Shown here in pieces: positions 8,682 through 18,730 of a stretch of DNA of 25,402 nucleotides. Numbering within the stretch: the stretch's first letter is position 1; each line of letters starts with the position of its first letter. The stretch spans positions 1-25,402 of the forward strand of contig CAZPUJ010000349.1 in NCBI GenBank assembly GCA_964589725.1, read 5' to 3'. The notes under the pieces are model-generated. The model was not told where the DNA came from. It did no database searches and saw only the letters and a program-made list of their open reading frames with translations. The translations under genes were made by a program, and so were the position numbers. This DNA is from CAYSHJ01 sp964589725. Its GTDB lineage: Bacteria > Planctomycetota > Planctomycetia > Planctomycetales > Planctomycetaceae.

Positions 8682-9749
8682 ATGTTTGTTAGCGAGCGAT
8701 GTCCTGAGTGTGATGGTCCGGAGCCGAAAGCGATCAGTCGACGTCGCTTCGTGCAAAATGTGGGTGCGACCGCCGCGGTAACCATGAGTCTGCCGCGAGT
8801 GCTCCCCGCGGAAGACACGAGCGCCGCGAACGCGAGTGCTCCCGAATTGCTGGTCAAGAAACTGTACGACTCGCTGAACGAGAAGCAGCGCGAAGAAATC
8901 TGCTTTCCTTGGGAGTACGCCGATGACCGCAACCCGAACGCGCCGTTGCGGACGTACGTCTCGAACAATTGGCAGATCGTGCCCGTGAAGGAGTACGGCA
9001 TTGGTAGCGACTTCTTCACCATGGACCAGAAGGATCTCATCGAGGCGATTTTTTGGGGCCTGTACAACAAAGATTGGCACGACCGCATTCGTAAGCAGCT
9101 CAAGGACGATGCCGGCGGTTACGGCAAGCAGCAGACGATCGCGATATTTGGCAAGCCTGGCACCAACCAGTCCGAGTTCGTGATGACCGGCCGGCACTTG
9201 ACGATCCGCTGTGACGGCAACACCACCGAGCATGTCGCTTTCGGTGGGCCGATTTTTTACGGACATGCGTCGCAGGGATTCAACGAGAAGGCCGATCACC
9301 CTGGCAACGTCTACTGGCATCAAGCATTGAAGGCGAATGAACTGTACAAGATTCTCGATGGCAGGCAACGCGAGTTAGCTTTGGTAACAAAGCAACCGCC
9401 CGAGAGTGCCGTATCCTTTCGTGGAACCAAAGAAAGAATTCCGGGCGTCCCGGTGTCGGAACTTAGCATTGATCAGAAGGAATATGTTCGCGGTGTGCTG
9501 AATGCATTGTTGGAACCATATCGTCTGACAGATCGACAAGAAACGACGAACTGTTTAGAAGCCCAAGGCGGCTTGGAAAAGTGCAGCCTGACGTTCTTCA
9601 AAGAAGGCGACTTGGGAGATGACGGTATCTGGGACGTGTGGCGTCTGGAAGGCCCGTCATTTGTGTGGCATTTCCGAGGTTCCCCTCACGTGCATGTCTG
9701 GGTTAACGTGGCCGATGATCCTTCGGTCGCAACCAACGCTCGCGGCTAG
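8682..9749 (+). CDS. Tat-exported DUF3500-like protein
   Basis: This 355-residue protein has a clear twin-arginine signal: SRRRFVQNVGATAAVTMSLP after a short N-terminus carrying CPECDG, with cleavage plausible near LPAED. It is therefore predicted to be exported folded. The mature part resembles DUF3500. It has an opening LYDSLNEKQREEICFPW, a central IFGKPGTNQSEFVMTGRHLTI matching the family's 'FG-P ... GHH' strand pair, and several His/Trp-rich segments near the C-terminus (VWHFRGSPHVHVWVN). The family has no established function. It is a divergent relative of the protein at 24761. The ATG at 8682 is preferred because AGGAGAG lies just upstream. The frame itself opens earlier, at 8643. Confidence 0.7.
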   Translation: MFVSERCPECDGPEPKAISRRRFVQNVGATAAVTMSLPRVLPAEDTSAANASAPELLVKKLYDSLNEKQREEICFPWEYADDRNPNAPLRTYVSNNWQIVPVKEYGIGSDFFTMDQKDLIEAIFWGLYNKDWHDRIRKQLKDDAGGYGKQQTIAIFGKPGTNQSEFVMTGRHLTIRCDGNTTEHVAFGGPIFYGHASQGFNEKADHPGNVYWHQALKANELYKILDGRQRELALVTKQPPESAVSFRGTKERIPGVPVSELSIDQKEYVRGVLNALLEPYRLTDRQETTNCLEAQGGLEKCSLTFFKEGDLGDDGIWDVWRLEGPSFVWHFRGSPHVHVWVNVADDPSVATNARG

Positions 9750-9937
9750 CACCTTGTTTCGCAGCCTCTTAATTGTCGCGACTGCTGTTTCCTCTCTGCT
9801 TCGGTTGTGAATCGTTGTCACCAAGATTGCCGCATTATTTCTTTGTTCGCCGATGGTGCGAATTGTCGTGCCGCGTCCCTGAGATTGGACGATGGCGTTG
9901 GTGATTTTTCTTCCCGTCAAATCAAGCGAGTCCCATT

Positions 9938-10819
9938 TTGAGCAGCTCTATTCCGGCCGCCAGTCAGCAGAAATCAAATAACACACTCTTGGATAATTTT
10001 AATGACGGACTGAAACTCTCAATTCACGCGGTGACGACCTACCGATGGTCGTTCGAAGATGACGTGCAGAGATATCGGCAGGCCGGGATCGACGCGATCG
10101 GTCTGTGGTTACCAAAACTGCTCGAATTTGGCGAAGAGCGCGGGGCGGAATGGCTGGCCGAGAACGGCTTGTCCGTGTCGTCGCTGTCTTGGGTGGGAGG
10201 CTTCACCGGTGCGTTTGGTTACGAACTGGACGATGTGCTGAGAGAGACACGCCAATGGATTCGTTTGGCCGGCCGGCTGCGCGCCAGTTCGTTGGTGGTC
10301 GTCTCGGGACCGCGAAACAATCACATCCTCAGACACGCCAATCGGCTGGTGGTCCAGTCGCTGCGTGAGTTGGCTGATGAAGCGGCCGAGCAGGACGTGG
10401 TGCTCGCGCTACAACCGATGCGGCCGACGTTTGCTCGTGATTGGACGTTTCTGCATTCGCTGGATCAGGCGCTGGATGTGATCGCTCGCGTGAATCACCC
10501 GGCCGTGCAGCTCGCGTTCGACACCTATCATCTCGGCAACGAAGTGGGATTGCTGAGTCGACTCTCCGAGGTCGCTCCGTATGTCGGTGTGTTGCAGGTC
10601 AGCGATACTCGCGAGTCGCCGCGCGGCGAATACGATCGGCTTCTGCCCGGCGAAGGTGCGTTACCGGTCGAGGCGATTGTGTCGGGGTTGTTCGATGCCG
10701 GCTATCGCGGCTATGTGGACTATCAGATTTGGTCCGAAGCGAACTGGCGTTCGCTAGACCTCGCGCTGCTGCGTCGATGTCGGGATAACTTTTCTGGTCT
10801 GTGTCCCATCACTCGCTGA
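9938..10819 (+). CDS. sugar phosphate isomerase/epimerase-like TIM-barrel protein with altered metal site
   Basis: This 293-residue protein belongs to the xylose-isomerase-like TIM-barrel (AP endonuclease 2) superfamily, which typically isomerises or epimerises sugars and inositols with a divalent metal. Barrel landmarks are LKLSIHAVTTYRW, IDAIGLWLPKL, SLVVVSGPR, VVLALQPMRP, LAFDTYHLGNE, VGVLQVSDTRESPRGEYD and the Gly-rich end LLPGEGALPVEAI ... GYRGYVDYQIWSE. At the two positions where this superfamily normally has metal-binding Glu (lalEp and vEi) it has Gln159 and Gln263. Asp195 and His198 are kept. Catalysis is therefore doubtful. The start is a TTG at 9938, the first start codon after an in-frame stop at 9902, and has only a weak ribosome site. 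The true start could be a little further in. Confidence 0.8.
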   Translation: MSSSIPAASQQKSNNTLLDNFNDGLKLSIHAVTTYRWSFEDDVQRYRQAGIDAIGLWLPKLLEFGEERGAEWLAENGLSVSSLSWVGGFTGAFGYELDDVLRETRQWIRLAGRLRASSLVVVSGPRNNHILRHANRLVVQSLRELADEAAEQDVVLALQPMRPTFARDWTFLHSLDQALDVIARVNHPAVQLAFDTYHLGNEVGLLSRLSEVAPYVGVLQVSDTRESPRGEYDRLLPGEGALPVEAIVSGLFDAGYRGYVDYQIWSEANWRSLDLALLRRCRDNFSGLCPITR

Positions 10820-10943
10820 AATGGGAGTTGGCGAATCGCGGGAGCGATGAAACTCGCGGATCAGTCCGTTAGCATGCTCCACCTTGTGGAGAGCCGAAAT
10901 CGCTTTGGCTCATGTCCGTCGGGATCGACGTGAGGCCGGCAGC

Positions 10944-11654
10944 ATGTACGACTGGTTGACGCTGGATGAATTGGCGCAGTTTCTCGGGCGAGATCGTCGC
11001 GAGATCGAGAAGCTTGTCCAGCGTGGTCGTATTCCCGGCCGCAAACTGCAAAACGACTGGCAGTTTCACTCGACCGAAATCACGCATTGGCTCGAGCAGG
11101 AACTGCGTGACTACTCCGGGCAGGAACTCCAAGACTTGGAATTTGCCCAGCATGAGTCTGAGGCCGATGTGCGTTGCCCGATCCGCAGCCTGATTCATCC
11201 GGAAACGGTGCAGGTGCCGCTCGAAGCGCGCACGAAGCGTTCGGTGCTAGAGAGTTTGATCGAAGTCGCGGGGCGCACTTGGCAAATCTGGAAGCCGGCC
11301 GACATTCTGCAAGCCGTCCAGCATCGCGAAGAAGTGCTGTCGACCGGTTTCAATTCGGGAGTCGCGATTCCACACATGCGCAATCCGCTACCCGATGCGA
11401 TTGGGCAATCCATCATTGCGTTTGGTCGCACACTTTCCGGCATCCCATTCGGGGCGCCGCAGCGGCAACTTTCCGATTTGTTTTTCCTCGTGCTGTGCCG
11501 CGACTCGCGCACGCATCTGCACGTGCTTGCCCGACTCGGGCGAATCATTCAGCTCCCCGATTTTCTGGACCGACTGCGCGCGGCGGATGACAGCCATTCG
11601 GCATACGAAGCAATTTGTGCGGCGGATAAGCGTCTTGGCATGGACCCAACATAG
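10944..11654 (+). CDS. excisionase/MerR-type HTH fused to PTS EIIA (PtsN-like) domain
   Basis: This 236-residue two-domain protein begins with a short DNA-binding helix-turn-helix of the excisionase type (MYDWLTLDELAQFLGRDRRE, wing RIPGRKLQNDWQF; residues 1-50). A linker leads to a PTS EIIA domain of the fructose/nitrogen class (about residues 85-232), with the phospho-accepting His144 in GVAIPHMRNP and the family's THLHVLARLGRII helix. EIIA domains accept phosphate from HPr. In PtsN-type proteins the phosphorylation state regulates partners rather than transporting sugar. Fusion to a HTH suggests a phosphorylation-responsive DNA-binding protein, which is inference. The ATG at 10944 begins the HTH exactly. 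The frame extends 20 codons upstream to 10884 without domain sense. It follows the TIM-barrel gene after 124 bp. Confidence 0.85.
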   Translation: MYDWLTLDELAQFLGRDRREIEKLVQRGRIPGRKLQNDWQFHSTEITHWLEQELRDYSGQELQDLEFAQHESEADVRCPIRSLIHPETVQVPLEARTKRSVLESLIEVAGRTWQIWKPADILQAVQHREEVLSTGFNSGVAIPHMRNPLPDAIGQSIIAFGRTLSGIPFGAPQRQLSDLFFLVLCRDSRTHLHVLARLGRIIQLPDFLDRLRAADDSHSAYEAICAADKRLGMDPT

Positions 11655-11713
11655 TTCGTTGGCCGTGACAATTGCCATTCGGTTCAAGCAGTCGCGCATG
11701 CGAACTGGTGCCG

Positions 11714-12295
11714 TCAGCGCAATTGCGTTGGCTTTGCGATTTCGGAGTTGCACGTGGGGGGCGCATCCCCAGGAGACGAAGGCCGCGACACACCAGACGT
11801 GGCGAGATCCGTTTGAAGCTCACGCAAATCGCGAACCAGTTCTCGTTCGCCACGGTCTGATGACGGCCGATCAGACTGCAGCGACAGGAGGTAACGATTG
11901 AAGGTGTCTTGCAGATCCATGAGCAAGTCGTTGTCGCGAAGGCGAACTTGGGCAACCGGTGAGCCCGCCGTCAAATTCTCGAGAACATGTTGAAAACGAA
12001 CGAGCGGTCCCACGACACGATGACTGAAGAGTAGCGCATCCCACAAAATGATCGGTAAGATCGCAGCGGCGCAGACCCACAGCGAGAAATGCTCCTGCGT
12101 GAATTGGCCGAATAGTTCGGAGAATGTTTGCGGCGCCGCTCCGGCCAGAAGTGCTCCGCGATACTGCGCGTACCGATAGAAGAAGAGTGCGATCCACAGC
12201 ACTCCGTGGTACACGAACCAGTAACAGGCCAGACGTTTGAGCATTCCACCTTGAATCGCCGGATTCACAAAAATTCGTTTACGTGTTTTTGACAT
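11714..12295 (-). CDS. two-helix membrane protein with HAMP-like segment
   Basis: This 193-residue protein has a basic cytoplasmic N-terminus (MSKTRKRIFVNPAIQGG) and two hydrophobic segments (about residues 18-42 and 70-92, the latter LWVCAAAILPIILWDALLF). Immediately after is a HAMP-like module: SHRVVGPLVRFQHVLENL, a connector, then LRDNDLLMDLQDTFNRYL. The C-terminus is a polar, Ser/Pro-rich tail. HAMP modules normally relay signals from membrane sensors to an output domain, but no kinase, cyclase or MCP domain is attached here. It may act by partner binding. The start at 12295 is supported by AAAGGTG upstream. The nine-residue extension to 12322 precedes that site. It converges with the HTH-EIIA gene, leaving 59 bp between them. 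Confidence 0.65.
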   Translation of the reverse strand: MSKTRKRIFVNPAIQGGMLKRLACYWFVYHGVLWIALFFYRYAQYRGALLAGAAPQTFSELFGQFTQEHFSLWVCAAAILPIILWDALLFSHRVVGPLVRFQHVLENLTAGSPVAQVRLRDNDLLMDLQDTFNRYLLSLQSDRPSSDRGERELVRDLRELQTDLATSGVSRPSSPGDAPPTCNSEIAKPTQLR

Positions 12296-12557
12296 GGTCA
12301 CACCTTTGTCCTCCGGGAACATTCACGATTTGCATTTTCTCGACTTGAAAACTACTTCTCATGTCCGACGAACATGCTTAATCTCAGTGGCCAGATGGGT
12401 GATTTCGGACAATCAGATCCAGCGCTGCGGATTATGCGGTGCTTTCCATTTGCTCCGGTTGCTCCTAGGATGACGTCCCTTCCCGAGCGCCGATTTTGGG
12501 AGGCGTGTGATCTAACTAGATTGTTACTTGACGAGTTTCACGCGACTTTTCGACCAC

Positions 12558-13577
12558 ATGGACGGCAGCACTCAGGCGAATCTCATCATTGACGGCACCG
12601 CTGCGGAGACTGCTTGTTGCGGCGGGAGAATTGATTGCTCGGCGGAACAGCCCGCGGTCGAGCAGACTGGTATTTTACCGCCACGCGAAGCCTGCCCGCC
12701 GCCGTTGCTGTGGCAGCAAGTTATCACGGTGTTTCGAGAGGAAAGCGAAGCCTGGGAGGTGTGGACAACGGGTGGCACGATCCGTGGTCGCGCATGGGGT
12801 GACGGTCCAACGCTTGTGTTTCTCAACGGTCTGGATGGGACATTCGAACTGTTCGCATTGGGCGCGTACTTGCTGAAAGCACATTTCCGCTGCGTGCTGT
12901 TTGATGTTCCGACTGGCCGCCAGGTGACTTGGGGCCGGCTGTGCGACTCGGTGGCCGAAGTGGTCGAAAGTTTTTCGGCGGCGGACGGCTGCCACTTGTT
13001 CGGAACGTCGTTGGGATCCGCGTTGGCGCTTGAGGCGACGGTTCGATTAGGCTCGCGCGTTCGCAGCGCAACGTTGCATGCGGGGTTCGTGCATTTGCGT
13101 CTGACGGTGTTCGAGCGACTGGCCGCGCGTGTCTTGCAATGGACGCCCGGGCGAATGCGATCAGTGCCTTACTGGTGTGCATTGCAAGAGCGGATTCATC
13201 GCTTGTGGTTTCCGCCGATCGATCCCACACGTTGGGAGTTTTATCTCGACAACGCCGGACAAACTCCGATCGCGACGTTGGCTCAGCGGTTTGGACTGCT
13301 CCGCGATTTTGATTTGCGATCTCGACTCAGCGACCTTCAGACGTCAGTGCTGTTGCTGCACGTTGAAGGTGAGGGAGCCATACAGGCTCGATATCGCGAG
13401 GAGTTGGCTGCCGCGCTGCCAAATTCCCATACGGAGTTTTTGCACACGACCGGCTTGCTGGCCTATCTGACTCATCCGCATCGGTTGGCCAAGTTGATTC
13501 GAGAATTCGTGACATCAACAAATCCGATGCCATTGACTGTCAATAAAACGGCCGCGAGGATGAGCACGGCATCATGA
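12558..13577 (+). CDS. alpha/beta-hydrolase-fold protein, maspardin-like, lacking the catalytic His
   Basis: This 339-residue protein has a variable N-terminal 70 residues and then an alpha/beta-hydrolase fold. Landmarks are the oxyanion loop region VFLNGLDGTFELF, the nucleophile elbow HLFGTSLGSALALEA (Ser151), a lid-like segment rich in Trp/Arg, and a late strand SVLLLHVEGEGAI. Active hydrolases carry GH in the C-terminal segment. Here it reads TTGLLAYLTHPHRL, placing Leu300 where the catalytic His belongs. This resembles, from memory, human maspardin/SPG21, a hydrolase-fold protein with a defective triad (GGNFPYL there). A binding rather than hydrolytic role is inferred. The ATG at 12558 is chosen; a TTG ten codons upstream (12528) is possible and neither has a strong ribosome site. 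Its TGA overlaps the next gene's ATG by four bases (ATGA), so translation is probably coupled. Confidence 0.72.
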   Translation: MDGSTQANLIIDGTAAETACCGGRIDCSAEQPAVEQTGILPPREACPPPLLWQQVITVFREESEAWEVWTTGGTIRGRAWGDGPTLVFLNGLDGTFELFALGAYLLKAHFRCVLFDVPTGRQVTWGRLCDSVAEVVESFSAADGCHLFGTSLGSALALEATVRLGSRVRSATLHAGFVHLRLTVFERLAARVLQWTPGRMRSVPYWCALQERIHRLWFPPIDPTRWEFYLDNAGQTPIATLAQRFGLLRDFDLRSRLSDLQTSVLLLHVEGEGAIQARYREELAAALPNSHTEFLHTTGLLAYLTHPHRLAKLIREFVTSTNPMPLTVNKTAARMSTAS

Positions 13578-14335
13578 ACGAGTCTCAGGACGGACGAATG
13601 CCGCCACAGCTCCCAGAGTCGTTGGACGTCATCGCAGTCGGCGCGCATCCGGATGATGTCGAGATCACGTGCGGTGGGACGTTGGCCAAATTGGTACGGC
13701 AAGGTTACCGCGTGGGGATTGTCGATCTGACGGATGGCGAACCGACGCCGAACAGTCCAGGCCCAGAAGTGCGATTACGCGAGGCGGCCGACGCGGCGCG
13801 TCTCTTGGGCGTGCAGGTCCGCGAGACTCTGACCCTGCCAAATCGGCGATTGTTCGATTCGTTCGAGGCTCGCGTGGCTTTGGCGACCGTGTTCCGAAAA
13901 TTCCGCCCGAGCATTGTGCTCGGCATTCTCGAAAAAACTCCGATGGCTTCTCCAGACCACTGGCAGGCGATGCAGATCACCGACGCGGCGGTGTTCTATT
14001 CCCGGCTGACCAAGTGGGACGAGCACTTTGTCGGCTGGCCGATGCATGCCATTCGTAAACAATTGTGGTATCCGCTCGGATTACGACAGTTGCCCAGAGG
14101 TGAGCATTTGGGAGGCAGCGGCTTTGTCGTGGATATTTCCGATACATTGGCAGTAAAATTGAGTGCGATCCGCGCTTACAAGACTCAGTTTCCTGCGGCC
14201 AAGGAGCACGTTTTTCAATTGGTCGAGAGCCAAAATCGCCTATTCGGCTCGATCGCGGGGTTTGATGCGGGCGAGTACTTTCTCTGTGCCACCACGTTGG
14301 GGGTCCGAGATTTGGTGCAGACTGTTCTGATATGA
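13574..14335 (+). CDS. PIG-L/LmbE deacetylase, BshB1-like
   Basis: This 253-residue protein is in the PIG-L N-deacetylase family, whose members remove acetyl groups from GlcNAc-linked substrates (GlcNAc-malate in bacillithiol synthesis for BshB1). It shows the zinc motif GAHPDDVEITCGGTLAKL (His25, Asp28) and BshB1-like stretches VGIVDLTDGEP, VRLREAADAARLLGV and FVVDISDTLAVKLSAIRAYKTQF. The second motif, usually HPDH, reads SPDHW: the zinc-binding His129 is present, but the first, catalytic-support His is Ser126. Activity on a bacillithiol precursor is thus uncertain, and neither bshA nor bshC is nearby. The ATG overlaps the stop of the hydrolase-fold gene, indicating one transcript. The phosphatase gene follows after 48 bp. 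Confidence 0.85.
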   Translation: MNESQDGRMPPQLPESLDVIAVGAHPDDVEITCGGTLAKLVRQGYRVGIVDLTDGEPTPNSPGPEVRLREAADAARLLGVQVRETLTLPNRRLFDSFEARVALATVFRKFRPSIVLGILEKTPMASPDHWQAMQITDAAVFYSRLTKWDEHFVGWPMHAIRKQLWYPLGLRQLPRGEHLGGSGFVVDISDTLAVKLSAIRAYKTQFPAAKEHVFQLVESQNRLFGSIAGFDAGEYFLCATTLGVRDLVQTVLI

Positions 14336-14383
14336 CGTGTTGTCGCCGGCTTCACTTACTTTGATTGACGATTGGTCACGACG

Positions 14384-15127
14384 ATGGTGCAACTCCGCTG
14401 GGGAAGCTTGAGCATCAAGGGAAACTTTCGCGAGAACAACGAAGATTCGTATGTTGTCGATCCACGCGGGCGTTTTTTCATCGTGGCCGATGGCATGGGA
14501 GGTCAGAGCGCCGGCGAAAAGGCCAGCGCGCTCGCGATCGAATTAGTTCCGCGGCGCATGGAGCAGACCGTCGACTTCGAGAAATCTCGCCCGGATGATG
14601 TCACTCGTCGCATTGACGAGGCGGTGGCCTTCGCCAATGGCGAGATCATGGCGCTGAGCAATCTTGACTCCAATTGCCTCAACATGGGGACGACCCTGGT
14701 CTTCATGATGGTCGTTGCCGGAAAGCTGTTCGTGGGCAACGTGGGCGACAGCCGTGTGTATCGCTGGCGAGCAGGTCAGATCGAGCAACTGACGAAGGAC
14801 CATTCGCTGACTCAGGCGTTGCTCGACGCGGGCACGATCACCGCCGACGAGGCAAAGACGCACCGTTACAAGAATGTGCTGTATCGCTATCTGGGCACGA
14901 AAGAAGGTGGTACGGGAACGGAAACGCGAGTGCTCGACGCAGAGTTTGGCGATCGCTTCATGCTTTGCTCCGACGGTGTCACCGACGGCATCAAAGGAGA
15001 TCTGCCGCTGCTGGCTCAGTTGATGCAAATGGACGACCCGCAAGCCTCGGCCGCCGCCATCGTGAAGGCCGCCGAAGACGGCGGCTCGAAAGATAACATC
15101 ACCTGCGTGGTGGTGTATTGCGTGTGA
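14384..15127 (+). CDS. PP2C-type serine/threonine protein phosphatase
   Basis: This 247-residue single-domain phosphatase is of the PPM/PP2C (Stp1/PrpC-like) class, which dephosphorylates Ser/Thr with two Mn/Mg ions in the cytosol. Metal and phosphate motifs are all present: KGNFRENNEDSY, FFIVADGMGGQSAGEKAS, NMGTTLVFMMV, LFVGNVGDSRVYRWR, TKDHSLTQALLDAG, RFMLCSDGVTDGI and SKDNITCVVVY. These usually counteract Hanks-type kinases, and no kinase is in this window. The ATG at 14384 (MVQLRWGS) is preferred to the TTG four codons upstream. It sits 48 bp after the deacetylase gene in the same direction and probably shares its transcript. A small hairpin (TGGCGG-ACA-CCGCCA, 15132-15146) follows the stop but has no T-run. 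Confidence 0.95.
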   Translation: MVQLRWGSLSIKGNFRENNEDSYVVDPRGRFFIVADGMGGQSAGEKASALAIELVPRRMEQTVDFEKSRPDDVTRRIDEAVAFANGEIMALSNLDSNCLNMGTTLVFMMVVAGKLFVGNVGDSRVYRWRAGQIEQLTKDHSLTQALLDAGTITADEAKTHRYKNVLYRYLGTKEGGTGTETRVLDAEFGDRFMLCSDGVTDGIKGDLPLLAQLMQMDDPQASAAAIVKAAEDGGSKDNITCVVVYCV

Positions 15128-15474
15128 ACCATGGCGGACACCGCCAGCATCCCTGCATCGATGGCTTGGCCATAATGGCCGACGTGCATCGCGTCGGTCG
15201 TGTTGTTGATCGGCAACGTCTGTTACCGAAAAACGACGTCCTGATCACCTCTTGCAATCGCTCGGACTCGCCTCGCTTGGAAACTTGCTACCGAAAAAAT
15301 GTGATCGATCGGTCGTTGAGGAGTGGGCACTGCCGTTTGTCGCGGCTAGACTTGGGGATCTGTGGCGAGTGTATCGGTCCGGCAAATCACGAGGGGCCGA
15401 TGCCGCCGAGTCACCATTTTTTGTGAGCGACGTTGAATTCACTTCGTCCTCGTCGGTTTGTGGAAGGTCCGCGT
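15128..15474. other. intergenic region before the metalloprotease
   Basis: No convincing gene lies in this 347-bp stretch. It holds the weak hairpin after the phosphatase stop, a GGCCAT-A-ATGGCC inverted repeat (15168-15180), and two similar A-runs (TACCGAAAAA near 15223 and 15289). A 102-codon frame starting inside the phosphatase gene looks non-coding, with scattered His/Arg/Cys and no ribosome site. I could not place a confident promoter. Confidence 0.5.
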
Positions 15475-18483
<3,009 letters not shown>

Positions 18484-18509
18484 AGAAGTTCGAGTCCCAA
18501 GATCACCGG

Positions 18510-18545
18510 GCGAGCCGAAGCCCATGTCTTCGGCTCGCTCTTTTT
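18510..18545 (+). terminator. Rho-independent terminator after the metalloprotease
   Basis: A perfect 11-bp stem (GCGAGCCGAAG / CTTCGGCTCGC, 18510-18520 and 18528-18538) with a 7-nt loop is followed by TCTTTTTG. It begins 27 bp past the stop codon at 18483. Confidence 0.92.
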
Positions 18546-18609
18546 GTTTTCACGGAGACTGTTCACAATCCATCTACTTCTCGTGCCTACGCGCCGAGCC
18601 TATGAAGAA

Positions 18610-18655
18610 TTTGGTAGCCAAACTCGTAAGAGTTCGGTTATCCCGAGAAACTCGG
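18610..18655 (+). other. cluster of three small hairpins in the leader of the membrane protein gene
   Basis: TTTGG-TAG-CCAAA, AACTC-GTAA-GAGTT and CCGAG-AAA-CTCGG follow one another within 46 bp, 75-120 bp before the ATG at 18731. The first two share two bases, so they could form alternatively. Stems are only 5 bp each. No known riboswitch class is recognised. Confidence 0.35.
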
Positions 18656-18730
18656 AAGTCTCACGACGTCCGCTACGAAAAAATTCACAGGCGCTCCGCG
18701 TGGGAATGAGAGAGGCGCGAAGGAGCGACA

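Noticed and set aside
8406..9368. 320-codon minus-strand ORF overlapping the DUF3500-like gene
   Set aside because: The opposite strand has a Tat signal, a good ribosome site and family-like sequence. This one has none of these.
15132..15146. Hairpin after the phosphatase as a terminator
   Set aside because: The stem is only 6 bp and no T-run follows.
15118..15426. 102-codon ORF in the gap before the metalloprotease
   Set aside because: It starts within the phosphatase gene, has no ribosome site, and its His/Cys/Arg scatter looks non-coding.
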